The notes under the pieces: model-generated
Seen by the model: only the letters and a program-made list of their open reading frames with translations
The model's database searches: none
Told to the model about the DNA's origin: nothing
Origin: Pyropia haitanensis
Lineage: Eukaryota; Rhodophyta; Bangiophyceae; Bangiales; Bangiaceae
NCBI GenBank assembly: GCA_008729055.1
Contig: SDUX01000003.1
Coordinates: forward strand, 1,798,001 to 1,862,000
Length of the DNA: 64,000 bases
Reading direction: 5' to 3'
Part shown: piece after piece, positions 45,685 to 57,184 of the stretch
Position numbering within the stretch: position 1 is the stretch's first letter
How the letters are laid out: every line of letters starts with the position of its first letter
Program-made: the position numbers and the translations under genes

Positions 45685-46465
45685 TGCGTCTGTTCTTATT
45701 TTTTCTATTTTTATTATGTTTTTTCCACCTTGTCTCTGTGTATAGTACGTTATGGTTGGTCCTTTTTCAGACGGTGCGTTGATGCGACGGTGCCTCGTAT
45801 GCTAAGCATCGATTCACTGCTACGGTTTCTCTTTCCTCCGTGTTTGCATTGTCATCTTCAGTTGGGCGGCGGTGGTCTTGGCGGGACTTGTTCTGCCGCG
45901 ACCCGCACCAGCGCGCGGGTCGCGGGGATGGGATTCTCTCCCGTTGCGAACGACGGTCAGCGCCACTGGGTGCGGGGTCCAACCACCAGGGGGGTGGGGC
46001 GCTCTCCCCGGTGACCCGCGCTGCGGCTTCCGGTTCCCCCAACTGCGCACACACTGGCGCTGGCGCGTAGCAGTCATTCGTGGGAACGGACAAGCGTGGC
46101 TACTCGCCCCGCAGCTACATCCCTGAGGGTCTCTTTCAGCACACAAGCCGGCCGGCCAAAGCGAACCAAAACGAGGACCGACGGCGACGGCGTCTGCCGC
46201 TCGCGCTAGGAGCGGCGCTTCGCGCAAGGACGGCGGGTCCATACTTGTAAAGTGCCTACTGGGGGTCCTCGGGCAGTGCGGCCTCCCACGGGCTCGCCTC
46301 GCCGCCAGACCCCTCCGCCCAGTGCGTTCATGTGACGCCCCCGCGCCGGCAGCCTCGGTCACGGCCGAGCCGCCACTGCGTTGGTCCGAACCGCGGGTAC
46401 CCACTTGCGTGGCACCCCACCCCTCCCCGCAGTCAGTCACTTCCTCGCCGCCCGCCCACGACACC

Positions 46466-46936
46466 ATGGTCCGCCACGGTGCGGGTCGCGCACTGGCCAC
46501 TGTGGCGGCGGCTGTGGCCACCGCGGTGGAACGTTCCAAGGGGCTCGCAGGCGCGGTGACACCATCAGCGGGCAGCCTCAGTGGAGCGGAAAGCACAGCG
46601 AGTGGGCCAGTCGACGGACTGCCGCCGCCGGCGTCACCCGTGCGGTTCCGTGCCCCGCCGCCCCTGGGAAAGCGCTTGGCGGCGGCCGCGTCCATGCACG
46701 GGTGCGGGCGACGCAGGTGGCGGAGACAGGGAGGGACGTGGTCGGCAGCAGCCAGTGGGCCCTATCGCGCCTTCACACCTGTTTGGAATGGTCCCAGGGG
46801 GGAAAGAACCGGGTTGATGGCGGAGAACACGGGCCGCCACGCGGGCGCGTCAAACGGAGTCGGCGACGGGAGGGACGGGAACGAGCCGCGTCTTGACCAC
46901 GGTGCGTTAGTCTTCCTCTGTGCAGACAAGCCGTAG
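46466..46936 (+). CDS. doubtful small hypothetical protein
   Basis: A 156-residue frame from an ATG in the context acaccATGg. It starts MVRHGAGRALATVAAAVATA, which could be an organellar leader, and has later islands FRAPPPLGKRLAAAASMH and GRRRWRRQ. Codon use is less GC-ending than in the certain genes. An AT-rich stretch directly follows the stop, as expected for a 3' untranslated region. No family is recognised, and a splice within it cannot be excluded. Confidence 0.3.
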   Translation: MVRHGAGRALATVAAAVATAVERSKGLAGAVTPSAGSLSGAESTASGPVDGLPPPASPVRFRAPPPLGKRLAAAASMHGCGRRRWRRQGGTWSAAASGPYRAFTPVWNGPRGERTGLMAENTGRHAGASNGVGDGRDGNEPRLDHGALVFLCADKP

Positions 46937-47938
46937 CTGCCGTCCACTCGTGCGAAACTAATTACACACCACCTGCACAAGAAGGATTATTAAGTGCTCG
47001 CTTTTTTCTGCGTACTGCTGAGAGAATATACTTATCAGCGCTGTTCCAGCGTGTCAACAGCTGACCGCGATGGACAAATTGAAACGAGGTCCATCGCCCT
47101 CGACGCGGCTTGGCCGCAGCCTCGACCGGCCCGTCCCAGCGCCTCTGCGGCGTCAGCCAGCGACGGGCGGACGCCCGTCTGGCCGGGTTGGCCGGTCATG
47201 TAACGGGGGGCGGCGCCCGATGGCGTCACGCCGCGGCGCTGAACGGCAACGCCGTAGCGCTGCGGGTGGGCGCGCCGTCGCCACGGCCGCCCGGCGGTGG
47301 GGGTGGAATTGGGGGCGGCCGCCGCGCCCGCGCCGCGGCCTGCTTGCTGGCAGCCGCCGCCGCCTGTGGCCGCGGCGGCGCGCCTCCACCGCGTCTGCTG
47401 GCGTTCCCTGCACCCGTCGGCGGTTGGGGTGGGTGGGCCGCTTCCCCCGTGGGTGCTCGTGCCTGGTGCTGCTCCCGACGGGCCCGTCTCTTTTTCCCCC
47501 TCGGACGCTGGAGCGACGCGCGGTGCGCGGTGCGCCGTGCTGCTGCTGCGTGTGGGGCGGAAGACGGCGGGCGGGTGCCCCCGTGTGGGTGGTCTGCCGT
47601 GAGCGGCGGCGGCCGTAATTCGGGCGGCCACCGCGGCCGCCCGGGACGCTGGCGTGGACGTGGGCGTGTGGCCGCCCTGCCGGGGTGGTGACCACTGGGG
47701 GGGTGGCGCGGTTGGGGGGGTGCCGGCCGCCCCCGCCGCTGGCGTGGTGCCGCCCAATGGCCAGTCTGTCGCTGCGCTTGCAGTTTGTTTTCGTGCGGAG
47801 GGGGGGCGGGCGGGGGGGGGGGCGGGATGGAGGGAGCCTGGGCGTCCCTGGCCTGCTGTCGACCGGCACCGCCTGCCGCCGACGGGCCTAGGTGCTGCGC
47901 AGGGAGCGCGCGGCGGCGGCACCTCCCGTTTGGCGTGG

Positions 47939-47948
47939 GGTATATGAG
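47939..47948 (+). promoter_or_regulatory. TATA-like box upstream of the malectin protein
   Basis: ggtatatgag in GC-rich DNA, about 255 bp before the ATG at 48203. Orientation and distance suit a core promoter with a moderate 5' untranslated region. Confidence 0.35.
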
Positions 47949-48202
47949 GTCGCCGCGGCCGGCCGGCGTCGCGACGTCCCGGCTGCCGTCGCAACCCGCC
48001 GTCGCCGCCGCGGAGCACGGGCCGGTGCGGTCGCTGGGACGGCTGTGCCCCCCCCCCCCCCCGCCGGCGAGCCGCGTCGACCCCGCTCCCTGTGGCGGCC
48101 CGCCCCGCCGCGGCACCCACCCCCGTGGCGGCGTGACCCGCTGTGGCGGCGGCGAGCCGGTTGCCAGAGCTTGTCAACGGGGGACACCCTCGCCGCGGCG
48201 GG

Positions 48203-48349
48203 ATGGCGCGGCTCGTGCACCTGGCGGTGGTGGCCGCGGCGCTCGCGTCGACGTGCGCGTCGGCGGTGCTGGTCGCGCCGCCCGATGGGCACCTGATGAG
48301 CGGCGATGCCGCCGCGCCAGTCCTGGACACGGTCGCACGTGCCGGCGGT

Positions 48350-48380
<31 letters not shown>

Positions 48381-51300
48381 TCGACGCGGCCGACGCGCTG
48401 GCGGCGCTGGCGCGCACTGCCAAGGACCTATCGCCACAGGACTACCTGCTGCGCCTGGACTGTGCGGGCGCCGGCGGGGACGTGGCGCTCAAGACCGTTG
48501 CCGACGCGCCCTACGTGCGGGACCTGGCGGCGTCACGTACGTACGCGCGGCCCGACGCGGCCGCGGCCAACGCGATGAACGTCGTGCGCTACGCGCCGAC
48601 CGGGGACCTCATCTACGACTTTGACCTCCCCGCCGGCGGCACCTACAACCTGACTGTGTACTTTGAGGAGGTGTCCCCGCCGCTGCGGCGCGTCGGCCGC
48701 CGCATCTTTTCCGTCGCCACCCAACCCGCCGGCGTGCCCGTGCCGGGCGACGTGGCCGACTGGTCCGCGGTGGACGTGTTTGCGGCCGTCGGCGCGGAGC
48801 GGGTGCTGGCCATGACGACGACCGTGGAGGTGAGCGACGCGGACCGCCGGCTGTCGCTGGTGCTGGGGCGGGTCGTCGAGAACCCCGAGGCGTCACTCAT
48901 TGAAATCCGCAAGGCCGCCGCGCCCGCGCCGCCGCCGCCACCGGCGCCGCGGCGGGCGGTGGCGTCCCGGTCGGCGGCCGAGCTGCGCCTCGACTGTGGC
49001 GGCGGCGGCAACGCGTACGATGGCCTCCTCACAGACGCGCCGTTTGTGCGCGACATTGGCGCGTCGCGGACGTACGCACACCCGGCGGTGGCGGCGGACC
49101 CGGGCGCGTCGCTCCGCTACGCCGCGACGGGCGACCTGGTGTACACGTTTTCGGTGCCCGCCGCGGGCGCGTACACGCTCACGTTTTGGGCGGTGGAGCT
49201 GGCCTTCTCCACCGCCGGCCGGCGGGTCTTCTCGGTGGCCACATCGCCCGCCGCCGACTCGATGGGCGGCGACCTGTCAGACTGGTCGTCGGTGGACGTA
49301 TTTGCGACGGTCGGCCGCGGCCGGGCGCTCCGCCTGACCGCCGGGGTGACGGTCGGGGAGGAGCGCACGCTGTCGCTGCGGCTGGGCCGGCGGGTCAACA
49401 ACCCAATGGCGGCGTTTATCGAGGTGCAGAGCGCCGACGCGTCGGCGGGCGCGGCGCCGCGGTACCTGATCAAGGTGGACTGTGGCGGCGGCGGCGACGC
49501 GGCGCGCGGCATTGTCCGCGACGCGGCGTTTGTACGCAACGTGGCCGCGACGCGCATCTACCCCGCGCTGCCCGCCGCGTACGACCCGCTGGGCACGCTG
49601 CGCTACGCGCTGCGCGGGGGCCTCGCGTACGACTTTGCCGTCCGCCGGGCGGGCACGTACCGCGTGACGCTGCACTTTGCAGAGCTGTACTTCTCCGCCG
49701 CCGGCAAGCGGGTCTTTTCGGTGGCCACCCTACCGGCCGGGACGGCCGCGGCCGTGGCGGGCACCGCCGCCACGGTCGACTGGTCCGCGGTGGACGTGTT
49801 TGCGGCGGTCGGCAAGGACGCGGTCCTGTCCCTGTCGACGACGGTGACGGTTGGCGCGGGCGGCCGCCTGTCGGTCGTCCTCGGGCGGCTCGTCAACGCG
49901 CCGATGCTCAGCCGCCTGGACGTGCGCCCGGTCAGTGTGGAGGGCGGTGCCGACGGGGCGGTGGCGCTCACGCCGGTGGCGGCAGCGTCGGCGACGGCGT
50001 CGGCGGCGCCTCGTGTGACGCCCGCGCCCACCCCGCAGCCGACGCCCGCGCCCACCCCGGAGCCGACGTCGGCGCCGACGCCGCAGCCGACGCCCGCGCC
50101 CACCCCCGAGCCGACGCCCGCGCCTACCCCGGAGCCGACGCCCGCGCCTACCCCGGCGCCGACGCCCGCGCCTACCCCGGAGCCGACGCCCGCGCCTACC
50201 CCGGAGCCGACGCCCGCGCCCACCCCGGAGCCGACGCCCGCGCCCACCCCGGAGCCGACGCCCGCGCCCACCCCGGAGCCGACGCCCGCGCCTACCCCGG
50301 AGCCGACGCCCGCGCCCACCCCGGAGCCGACGCCCGCGCCCACCCCGGAGCCGACGCCCGCGCCTACCCCGGAGCCGACGCCCGCGCCCGCGCCGGCGCA
50401 GCCGACGCAGACGCCCGCCCCAGCGGCGGCGACGCCGCCGCCCGCTCCAGCGGTGCAGGCGCGCAGCGACCCGCGGTCGCGGTCGTGGAACCCGCCGCCA
50501 ACGCCGGCGCCGACGGTGGCGGCCGCGTCGACGGCCGCGCCCGCCCCCGCCGAGGTGCTCGTCCATACACCCGCGCCGGCGCCGGTCGCGGCGGGCGCGC
50601 CGGTGAGCCTGGCCATTGACTGTGGCGGGCCGTCGGACACGGGCTACTCGTGGCCGAGCGTGCCGGTGACGCCGGCGGGCCCCCAGACGGCCGACGCGGC
50701 TCGCGTCATCCGCCGCAGCGGCACGCCGCTGGCGGCGTCGCGGCAGGACGGCGCGGCGGTGGTAGCCACGCACGGCGCGTCGGTGGGGGCGGCGGCGGCG
50801 GGGACTGGCGCGGCCGCCACGGCGGTCGACCCGATGCTGACGCTGCGGCAGTCGGCGGCGGTGGCGTTCCCGCTCGTCTACACGGTCCCCGTCCCGCACG
50901 CCGCCTTTTTCGACGTGCAGCTCCTCTTCCGCGAGGTGTACGGCGGTGGCCCCGGCCGGCGGCTGAATGTGTCGGTGGGGAGTGACGTGCAGCCGCTGTC
51001 GCTGCTCGCGTCGGACCTCGACGTCTACGCGGTGGTCAACACCGAGGCGCTGACGCTGTCCACGTCGCGGCTGTACGCCGCGCGGTGGATTACGGTGGTC
51101 GTCGCGGCGGCCGCGGCGGACGTGACCGCGCCGCCGTTTGTCAACCAGATCCGCATCGCGTCGACGACGGGCGGCCACGCCGCGTCCGTGCCGGCCGCGC
51201 AGTGGGCGGCGGCGGCGTGGACACAGCTGGCGCCCGCCGCGGCGGCGGCGCACCCCATCGTGCGCACGGTGTTTAGCTGTGGCCAAAACGACACGGCGTA

Positions 51301-51700
51301 CCTGCTCGCCGGTGCCACCGCGTCCTACACGTACGAGGCGGACGTGCCGGCGGCGGGGGAGGAGCGGGCGGCGCTGTGGGGCACCGCCCGGATGGGCGCG
51401 GCGGTGGCGTACGCGCTGCCCGTGGCGTTTGCGGGCCGCCACGCGGTGGTGGTGGGCCTGCAGGAGCTCGTCCACGCGGCGCCTGGCGTGCGCGTGTTTA
51501 GCGTCTCGCTGGTCGTGGACGGGGATAAGGAGGTGGTGCTGGCCAAGGACGTGGACCTGGCCGGCGACCTGGGCGGCCGGTGGAGCCAGCTGGAGCTCGA
51601 CGCCCTCGTCGACGCGTCGACGAGCATCACGCTGCGGCTGGTCGCGTCGCGGGACGTGGCGACCGTGTCGTGGGTGTCCGTGTCTAGCTATACTGCGTGA
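48203..51700 (+). CDS. secreted protein with tandem malectin domains and a Pro/Thr-rich linker
   Basis: 1165 residues in an intact frame. Residues 1-21 ([21 protein letters not shown]) form a clear signal peptide; there is no C-terminal membrane helix. Three well-formed malectin domains lie at about residues 81-234, 258-409 and 422-580. Each shows an L-x-C-G/A-G start, a PYVRD/PFVRD-type motif with [19 protein letters not shown] strands, R(R/K)xFSVAT, and [13 protein letters not shown] repeat linker of Pro, Thr, Ala and Glu spans about 606-733. Two divergent domains follow at about 802-985 and 1018-1163 ([19 protein letters not shown]). Malectin binds Glc2-N-glycan in animals, and malectin-like domains of plant receptor kinases sense the cell wall. 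Here there is no kinase and no ER-retention signal, so a cell-wall or extracellular carbohydrate-binding role is inferred. Confidence 0.85.
50018..50394 (+). repeat. 24-bp tandem repeat coding PTPAPTPE
   Basis: About fifteen copies of a 24-bp unit within the malectin gene (PTPAPTPE, with variants PTPAPTPA and PTSAPTPQ). Copies differ mainly at a silent site (ccc acc versus cct acc). The encoded linker resembles extensin or hydroxyproline-rich spacers and is probably O-glycosylated. Confidence 0.92.
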
Positions 51701-54565
51701 GGATTGAGGGGGGGGGGTGGAGGGGGGGCGTGGAGCTTGACCGGCGGGCCAACGGCGCGTCGCCGTGGCGCTTGAGAGCGTGTACATAGAAAGATGGGTA
51801 GGTGCAGCAGACAACACGTGTGGGCTGCGTGTTTTGTTTTTTTTGCAAGCATTGTTGAGAGGCTACACGCGACCAGCCGCGCCGCGCCGCGTCGGGCTCT
51901 GACAAGGGCCCACCCCCCCCCCCCCCAGTGAGTGTGGGCGAACGCTGTGTGGGCGGGACGGCAGCCCGCAAGGACACCGACGGTACCTTCCTGGGAGCGC
52001 CGCCGCACCGCGGGGGGCCCCGCAGACACGCGCGCGTGCCGCGGCTCGGGCCGGGGCCCCGCCGCGGCGGGCGGCCGCCCCGGCCGGCGGCGGCGTCTAC
52101 GTCCGCGGCCGCCGCGGCGGCGGTGGCCAGCCGGCGCGCCAGACGAGCCGGCGGGCGCCGACGCCCAGCCGGCGGGCGCCGACGCCCAGCCGGCGGCGGG
52201 TGGCCTGGCCCGGGGGCGGCGCGCCCCTCTGACGCGCCCGCCCCCGTGGTCTATCGCGAGCAGGGGAAGATGGGGGGGGGGGGTGGGGGGGGTTGGGGGG
52301 CGGAGCCTTGCAGCCCCCCACGCATTGGCAACGGGGTTGTGGCCATGTCGCCATCATCGGGGGGGGAGGGGGGGGGCTGTGTGACGCGGGAGGTCCCCGC
52401 GACCGGGTGCCCCCCCTCCCCAAACGCAAAAACGCAGACACGCCACCGACCAAAGGCAGCCGGCGGCGGCCGTTGTTGGCGCGCCGGTGGCGGCGCAAGC
52501 GGCCGCGCCTCCCCCACCCTCCCCCGGACGATTCCATGGGCGTGCGCCCGACACGCGCCCCTCGACGGCCGTCGTCGTATCTCTCCCTTTTTTTTTTTTC
52601 TTGGTCACCGCCGCAGCCGTCCCCGCGACGCTGGTCCCCAGCGGCGCGGCCGCCACGCTGGGAAGCCACCCCCACCCGGCGCGCGCCGCGCGCGCGCTGG
52701 CGCGAAAACCGCGCGCACCCGCGGCGCCCGTTTTCGGACCGCGGCTGGCGTGCGGGGTCTGCCATCGGGGCGGTTGCAGCCGCGGGCGGCGGACCGCCGC
52801 CGCGCGTGTCCCGCCGGGGGTGACCAGGTGCCACCGGGCGGCAGGGGGCCCCTCGCCGGCGCACCCCGCGGTGGGGCACCGACGGGCGCAACGGGCGGCG
52901 TCCCCCCCCCTCCTGCCGCGGCGCGCAGCGGCCGCCCAACGGACCGGCAGGGCGGCCACCGCACGCAACGGCTTTGGGGAAGGGGGGGGGGGGGGGGAGA
53001 GGAGGGGAGGGGGTGGGTGGTGGGGGCGGGGGGGGGGGTGGCAGCTGTTGATCGCCACGCCTCGCCGCCAGCGGCAGCGGCCGTCGACCCCCCCCGGCCT
53101 TCCCCCCCGGGGCCGCTCGTGGGGCGACCGCGCCGGCCGCGGCGGCGCGACGGCCGGCGGGCGTGCCGCGGATCCCGCCGGGACCGCGGCCGCGGTCCGC
53201 GGTCCGCGGTCGGGCGGGGGCGGGGGGGGGGGGGGCGCGCGCCAGCGGCGGCGGCGGCGGGGCCGCCGCCGCGGAGCGGGACGGCCGACGCGGCGGCGGC
53301 CGCGCGGCGGCGGCGCCGCGGCGCGGGGCGGGCGCCCGCCCAATCAGATTGGGGGGGTGCGTGGTCGGTGTGGTCCACCGGGGACGAGGCGAGGGGACGC
53401 CACGCCCCCACCCCCCCCCCCCCCCCCCGCCAACCCGCTCCCACGGGGTCGTGTTTGTAGGCGGCAGCGGCCGCGCGCGTATGGATGCGCCTAGAGCTGG
53501 AGAATCTCCCCCCCGAAATAGTCGTGGCGCGCGGGACGGAGCCGCGGGCAAAGCCGACCCACCGTGGCGGAGGGGTGGACGCGGACGCCGCCCCGCGAGG
53601 GCTCGCCCAGCGTTGCGCAGCGGTGGTGGCGGCCGCCACCGCCGCCGTGCAGTGTCTGCGCGAGCGTGGGACCAGCGGGGGGGGGGTTTGGGGGTGGAGA
53701 AGCAGGGTGTGGCCGCCGCGCAAAGGGGGTGTGTGTCGGCCGCGGTGGACCGCACGACGCGGGGCACGTGGCCGCCACCCAAATCGGGCGGTCGGCACCC
53801 GGCACCCCCCCACCCCCCCCCCCCCCCCCTCCTTCTTTTTGGGGGGAGTCTCTGCGCCCCCGCGCGTGTCTCGCTCGCTGCCGCGCGCGTTGCTCCCTGC
53901 CGCTGCCGGCGGGTGCCTCCCGCGGCCGCCGCCGCGATTGGCCGCCGCCCGCCACGGCGCGCGTCCGCCGTCGCCGGCCGCCGCGGGGGTGCATCGTTGC
54001 CCCCCGCCGGGGGGGGGGGGGGGGGGGGGCGGCCGCCGCGGTGGCGGCCGCCACCAAGAATCGCACGCCAGGCACCACCCCCCCCGCGCGCAGCGAGCGG
54101 GCGCGGCGGGGCACACCTCGCCGCTACCCACCGCTGCAAGGGCGGCGGCGTGCAACGCGGGCGGGTCAGAGGGCCCCCCCCCTCCTGCAGAGGCACCCGC
54201 GGCAACGCTCGCGGTCGGACCGCGCTGGGCGCTCGCTGGCAACGTTGGCAGCCTTCTTAAGCGCTCGCAGGGAGCGAGCGCCGCGGCGGTGCGGGTCTGT
54301 CGTGTCGACGCACGCCCAGCACCACCTTGGTCACCCCACCCCACCTCCTGCCGCCGCGTACGCCCTTCTACGCCTCCCGGCTCGTTCGCTGCGCACCGCC
54401 TGCCCCTATCTCCGCTGTGCCGGCGTCGACGCCAACCAAACGCCACCGTTCCCTGTGTCCCTGCACACGCGCTCTTACCCCCCCTACCCCCCCACGTCGC
54501 CCTCCGTCGCCGGTGTCTGCAAACGTTGTCGGGGGGTGTGCGCGCGGTCCGGCCCTTCCGCCACC
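51701..54565. other. repeat-rich intergenic region
   Basis: No gene is supported. It holds a T-rich tract at 51,835-51,846, many G/C runs, a duplicated 21-mer (listed) and, near 53,810-53,840, C-runs followed by a T-rich patch. Opposite-strand ORFs of hundreds of codons overlap without domain content. Confidence 0.55.
52146..52187. repeat. 21-bp direct duplication
   Basis: Two exact adjacent copies of agccggcgggcgccgacgcc plus c, followed by a partial third copy. It is non-coding as far as can be seen. Confidence 0.85.
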
Positions 54566-54694
54566 ATGTGCGGCCACGGGTGCACCTACGTGTGCTGCCG
54601 GCCCGCCTACTACTACTGCTACTACCCGTGCTACTACCGGTGCTGCTACTGGACGTACGGCGGCCACAAGGGCGGCTGCACGTGCAAGAAGTGA
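54566..54694 (+). CDS. 42-residue Cys/Tyr-rich micro-protein
   Basis: The ATG is in the strong context ccaccATGt and the frame closes with TGA at 54692. Of 42 residues, 10 are Cys and 10 are Tyr. Examples are MCGHGCTYVCC at the start, YYYCYYPCYYRCCYW in the middle and GGHKGGCTCKK at the end. Every codon ends in G or C. The Cys pairs (C-C, C-x-C) recall metallothioneins and plant CYSTM peptides, but the Tyr density is unusual for either. There is no signal peptide. Possible roles are metal binding, membrane-associated stress peptide, or oxidative cross-linking; none is shown. The 43-codon frame extends upstream without a better start. Confidence 0.55.
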   Translation: MCGHGCTYVCCRPAYYYCYYPCYYRCCYWTYGGHKGGCTCKK

Positions 54695-57184
54695 TGGCGC
54701 CGTCGGGCGGGCGGGCGGCGTGACGGGGGGGGGGGGCGCCCGGCCGCCGCTGCCGGCCGCCGCGGGCAGCGCCGCGGCCGGCGTACCGTCGGCGCCGCCC
54801 ATCTGCTCGCCGACCGGGGCCCGCGGAGAGCGGCGTGCGGAGCGGCCGCCCCTCCCCGCTGTGGCGGGCGCTTCCGAGGCGACCGACGGTGGCACACGGT
54901 CCGCTGCGCGGCCGCGCGGTGGTCCGTGGCCAGGGGGGGGTGTGCGTGAAGCCAACGGGGTGCGTGTTTCGTGCTTGCCGTGGGGCTGGTCGTCCATGGA
55001 CCGGCAGGGAGGGCAAGCGTAGTGTACTGCTGGGATAGTTTTTTCTTTTTTTTTTTTTTTTTCCTAGTCCAGCGCCGTCGGCTGCGCACGCCACCACGGG
55101 AGACGCGCGGGGGCTCCACACGACCCCCGCCCTACGGCCCAACCGGTTGCCAAACAGACCGTGCGCCCCCCTCAAGCACGCGCGCCCCGGCGGTGGGGCA
55201 CCGCCGGTACGAGGCCGACAGGGTGCGACAGGGGAAGGGGTGGCGGGACGACCGCCGGACGCACCGCGGATGACGCCGCCCCGCCGCTCCGCCCCACGCG
55301 TCTGGCTCGCCCACCCGCCACGGTGGCCAGTCGGCGGCTTGCCGGGTGGTGGCTGGCGCGCCGCCCCCTCTGCTCGCCCGCGCCCCAGCGGGTGGCCGCG
55401 CGCGCCGCGGCGGCGGCGGCCGGCCGCTCCGTAGCGGCACGCGCCCAAATCCAGACGGGCCCATCAGACGGGAGGGGCGGCGAGGGCGGATGGCCGGCCC
55501 GCCCGCCCTGTTTTCCACCCCGCTCCTACTCTCCCCCTCTGTCCCTCGCGTGCCCCCCCCCCACTCGCACATTCCCGTCCTGTCCCTGCCGCCCCTTCCC
55601 CCTCTTCCACACCACCCCCGGTACAGTCTCGCTCCTCTGACCCCTCCTGCCGCACCCCGTTCGCACTCCCGCACCAGCAAGGCCGTGTGCTGGCGCTCCC
55701 TCCCCCCCCCCCCCACCCCCACATGGGTCACCACCACCCGCCGTCGCGCGCGGTAGCCAGCCCCGCAGGGCGGACGGCCGTCGCCACGACCACTGCTGCC
55801 CAGCGGGGTCGCGCCACCACCGCGGCAGCGGCGGCGGCGGCGGCAGCCGGGCGGCCACCCACCTACGGAGGCGGCCGCGGCGGCAGCCGTCTCCCCACCG
55901 TGTCGCCTGCAGCAAACCGTCCACCCTGCGAGCGCCGGCCACTGCCGACCGCCGCTCGCTGGGTAGTCTTGGCAGCGACGTGGGGAAGGCCGCCTGCGAC
56001 CGTTGAGGACACGCTGTGCCGTTTGGCTCCTTCTCGTGCGCTTGGCAGCCGGCGTCCTCGGCGGCCACGTGGGACAAGGTCGGGAGCAGCTGGTGCAGCC
56101 GCAGTGCGTAGAAGCTTGACGCGGTCCCCAGCAGCACCGTCGCATCCCTCTGCGCCTACCTTGTGGCACGGGCACGGCGGTCCGCTCAACGGCCTTTGCA
56201 GCGCGCCCTTCCCCGCTTCCAAGAGGTGTTCTGCGACGGCGGTGGTCCCATCTCTGCAGAGTACCCTCATCACCAGTGTATGACCGCGACGCGACGACGG
56301 CCGATACAGCCACTGCCACCGCAACGTGCCTCTCGCCGGGCTGCATGGTGGTGCACCACGGGCGGTTGTGTGGCTCTGCCTCTCACAGTGTCAGATAGTT
56401 GATGAGCGGTTCTTGGGCGGGCACCTTTGGCTCCGGCATTGTATTGCAGTGGTCGCTGCTCTATGTTGGATGGGTCTATGCGGAGAGATGGTGTGTGGGA
56501 AGTCACCCAAAGACGACCTGGACCTGCAACGATTGCGAACGAGCGCACTACACAGGATACGGAACAGCGGGTGGCGGAACCCGCCGGCGAATGGCACGAG
56601 AGAGTCCTCTTCGGTGAGTGTTGAAGATGAGCTCAGCGTCAGCGGGTCGGATGAATGCAAATGGCCAACTGGAGTCAAGAGCGATCGGCAAGAATGGGAA
56701 GACCCAGCAAAGGCAGCGTAGACCCACGGAACAGACGGTCGTGGAAACAAACTCGACTGGTTGAGGCTGCGCAGCAGTCAATACGGGAGGACCTCGCGTC
56801 TGTTTACTATTGGGTCGAGAGCAAGTGGTTTGCAAGTCTAAGGGCCTGTCGGCTTCAGAGCTTACACGCTGGCGCAACAGGTGTGCACCGCATGGAGCAG
56901 GGGAGGCATGATTGGGAGGGAGGGGGAAGGAAGTGCTCTGTATGGACGGCGTGACTGGTATCGACCAAGAAAAAGCACTCAGGAAAGTGGTGCCAAAGGC
57001 GGTGGAAGGGAGAGATTAAGGGGGGAGGGTAACGCGGGGTGGGTGGGAGGGACGGTCGAGGACAGTATCCCTGCCAACGAGGTGTCCAGTGCGGCGCTGC
57101 GTCAGGCAGCGTCGCAGTGGCCGGCATTGCCGCTGCCAACGCACCAAATCCGACCGCATTCACCCCACGCCTGACGGCGGCGCT
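54695..57184. other. intergenic region, lower GC to the right
   Basis: A T-rich tract lies at 55,039-55,063. The stretch 56,250-57,180 is less GC-rich. A plus-strand frame there (about 56,330-56,721) reads HCIAVVAALCWMGLCGEM and then an acidic tail, but it lacks an upstream ATG in frame and is not called. No other coding evidence. Confidence 0.5.

Larger units (their letters stand above)
45685..48202. other. intergenic region with one doubtful ORF
   Basis: Outside the doubtful CDS at 46466-46936 nothing is supported. The left 150 bases are T-rich, 46,930-47,050 is AT-rich, and 47,100-48,150 is GC-rich with shadow ORFs. Confidence 0.5.

Noticed and set aside
50018..50394. CRISPR-like array
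   Set aside because: Units are directly adjacent without spacers and encode an in-frame Pro/Thr linker in a eukaryotic gene.
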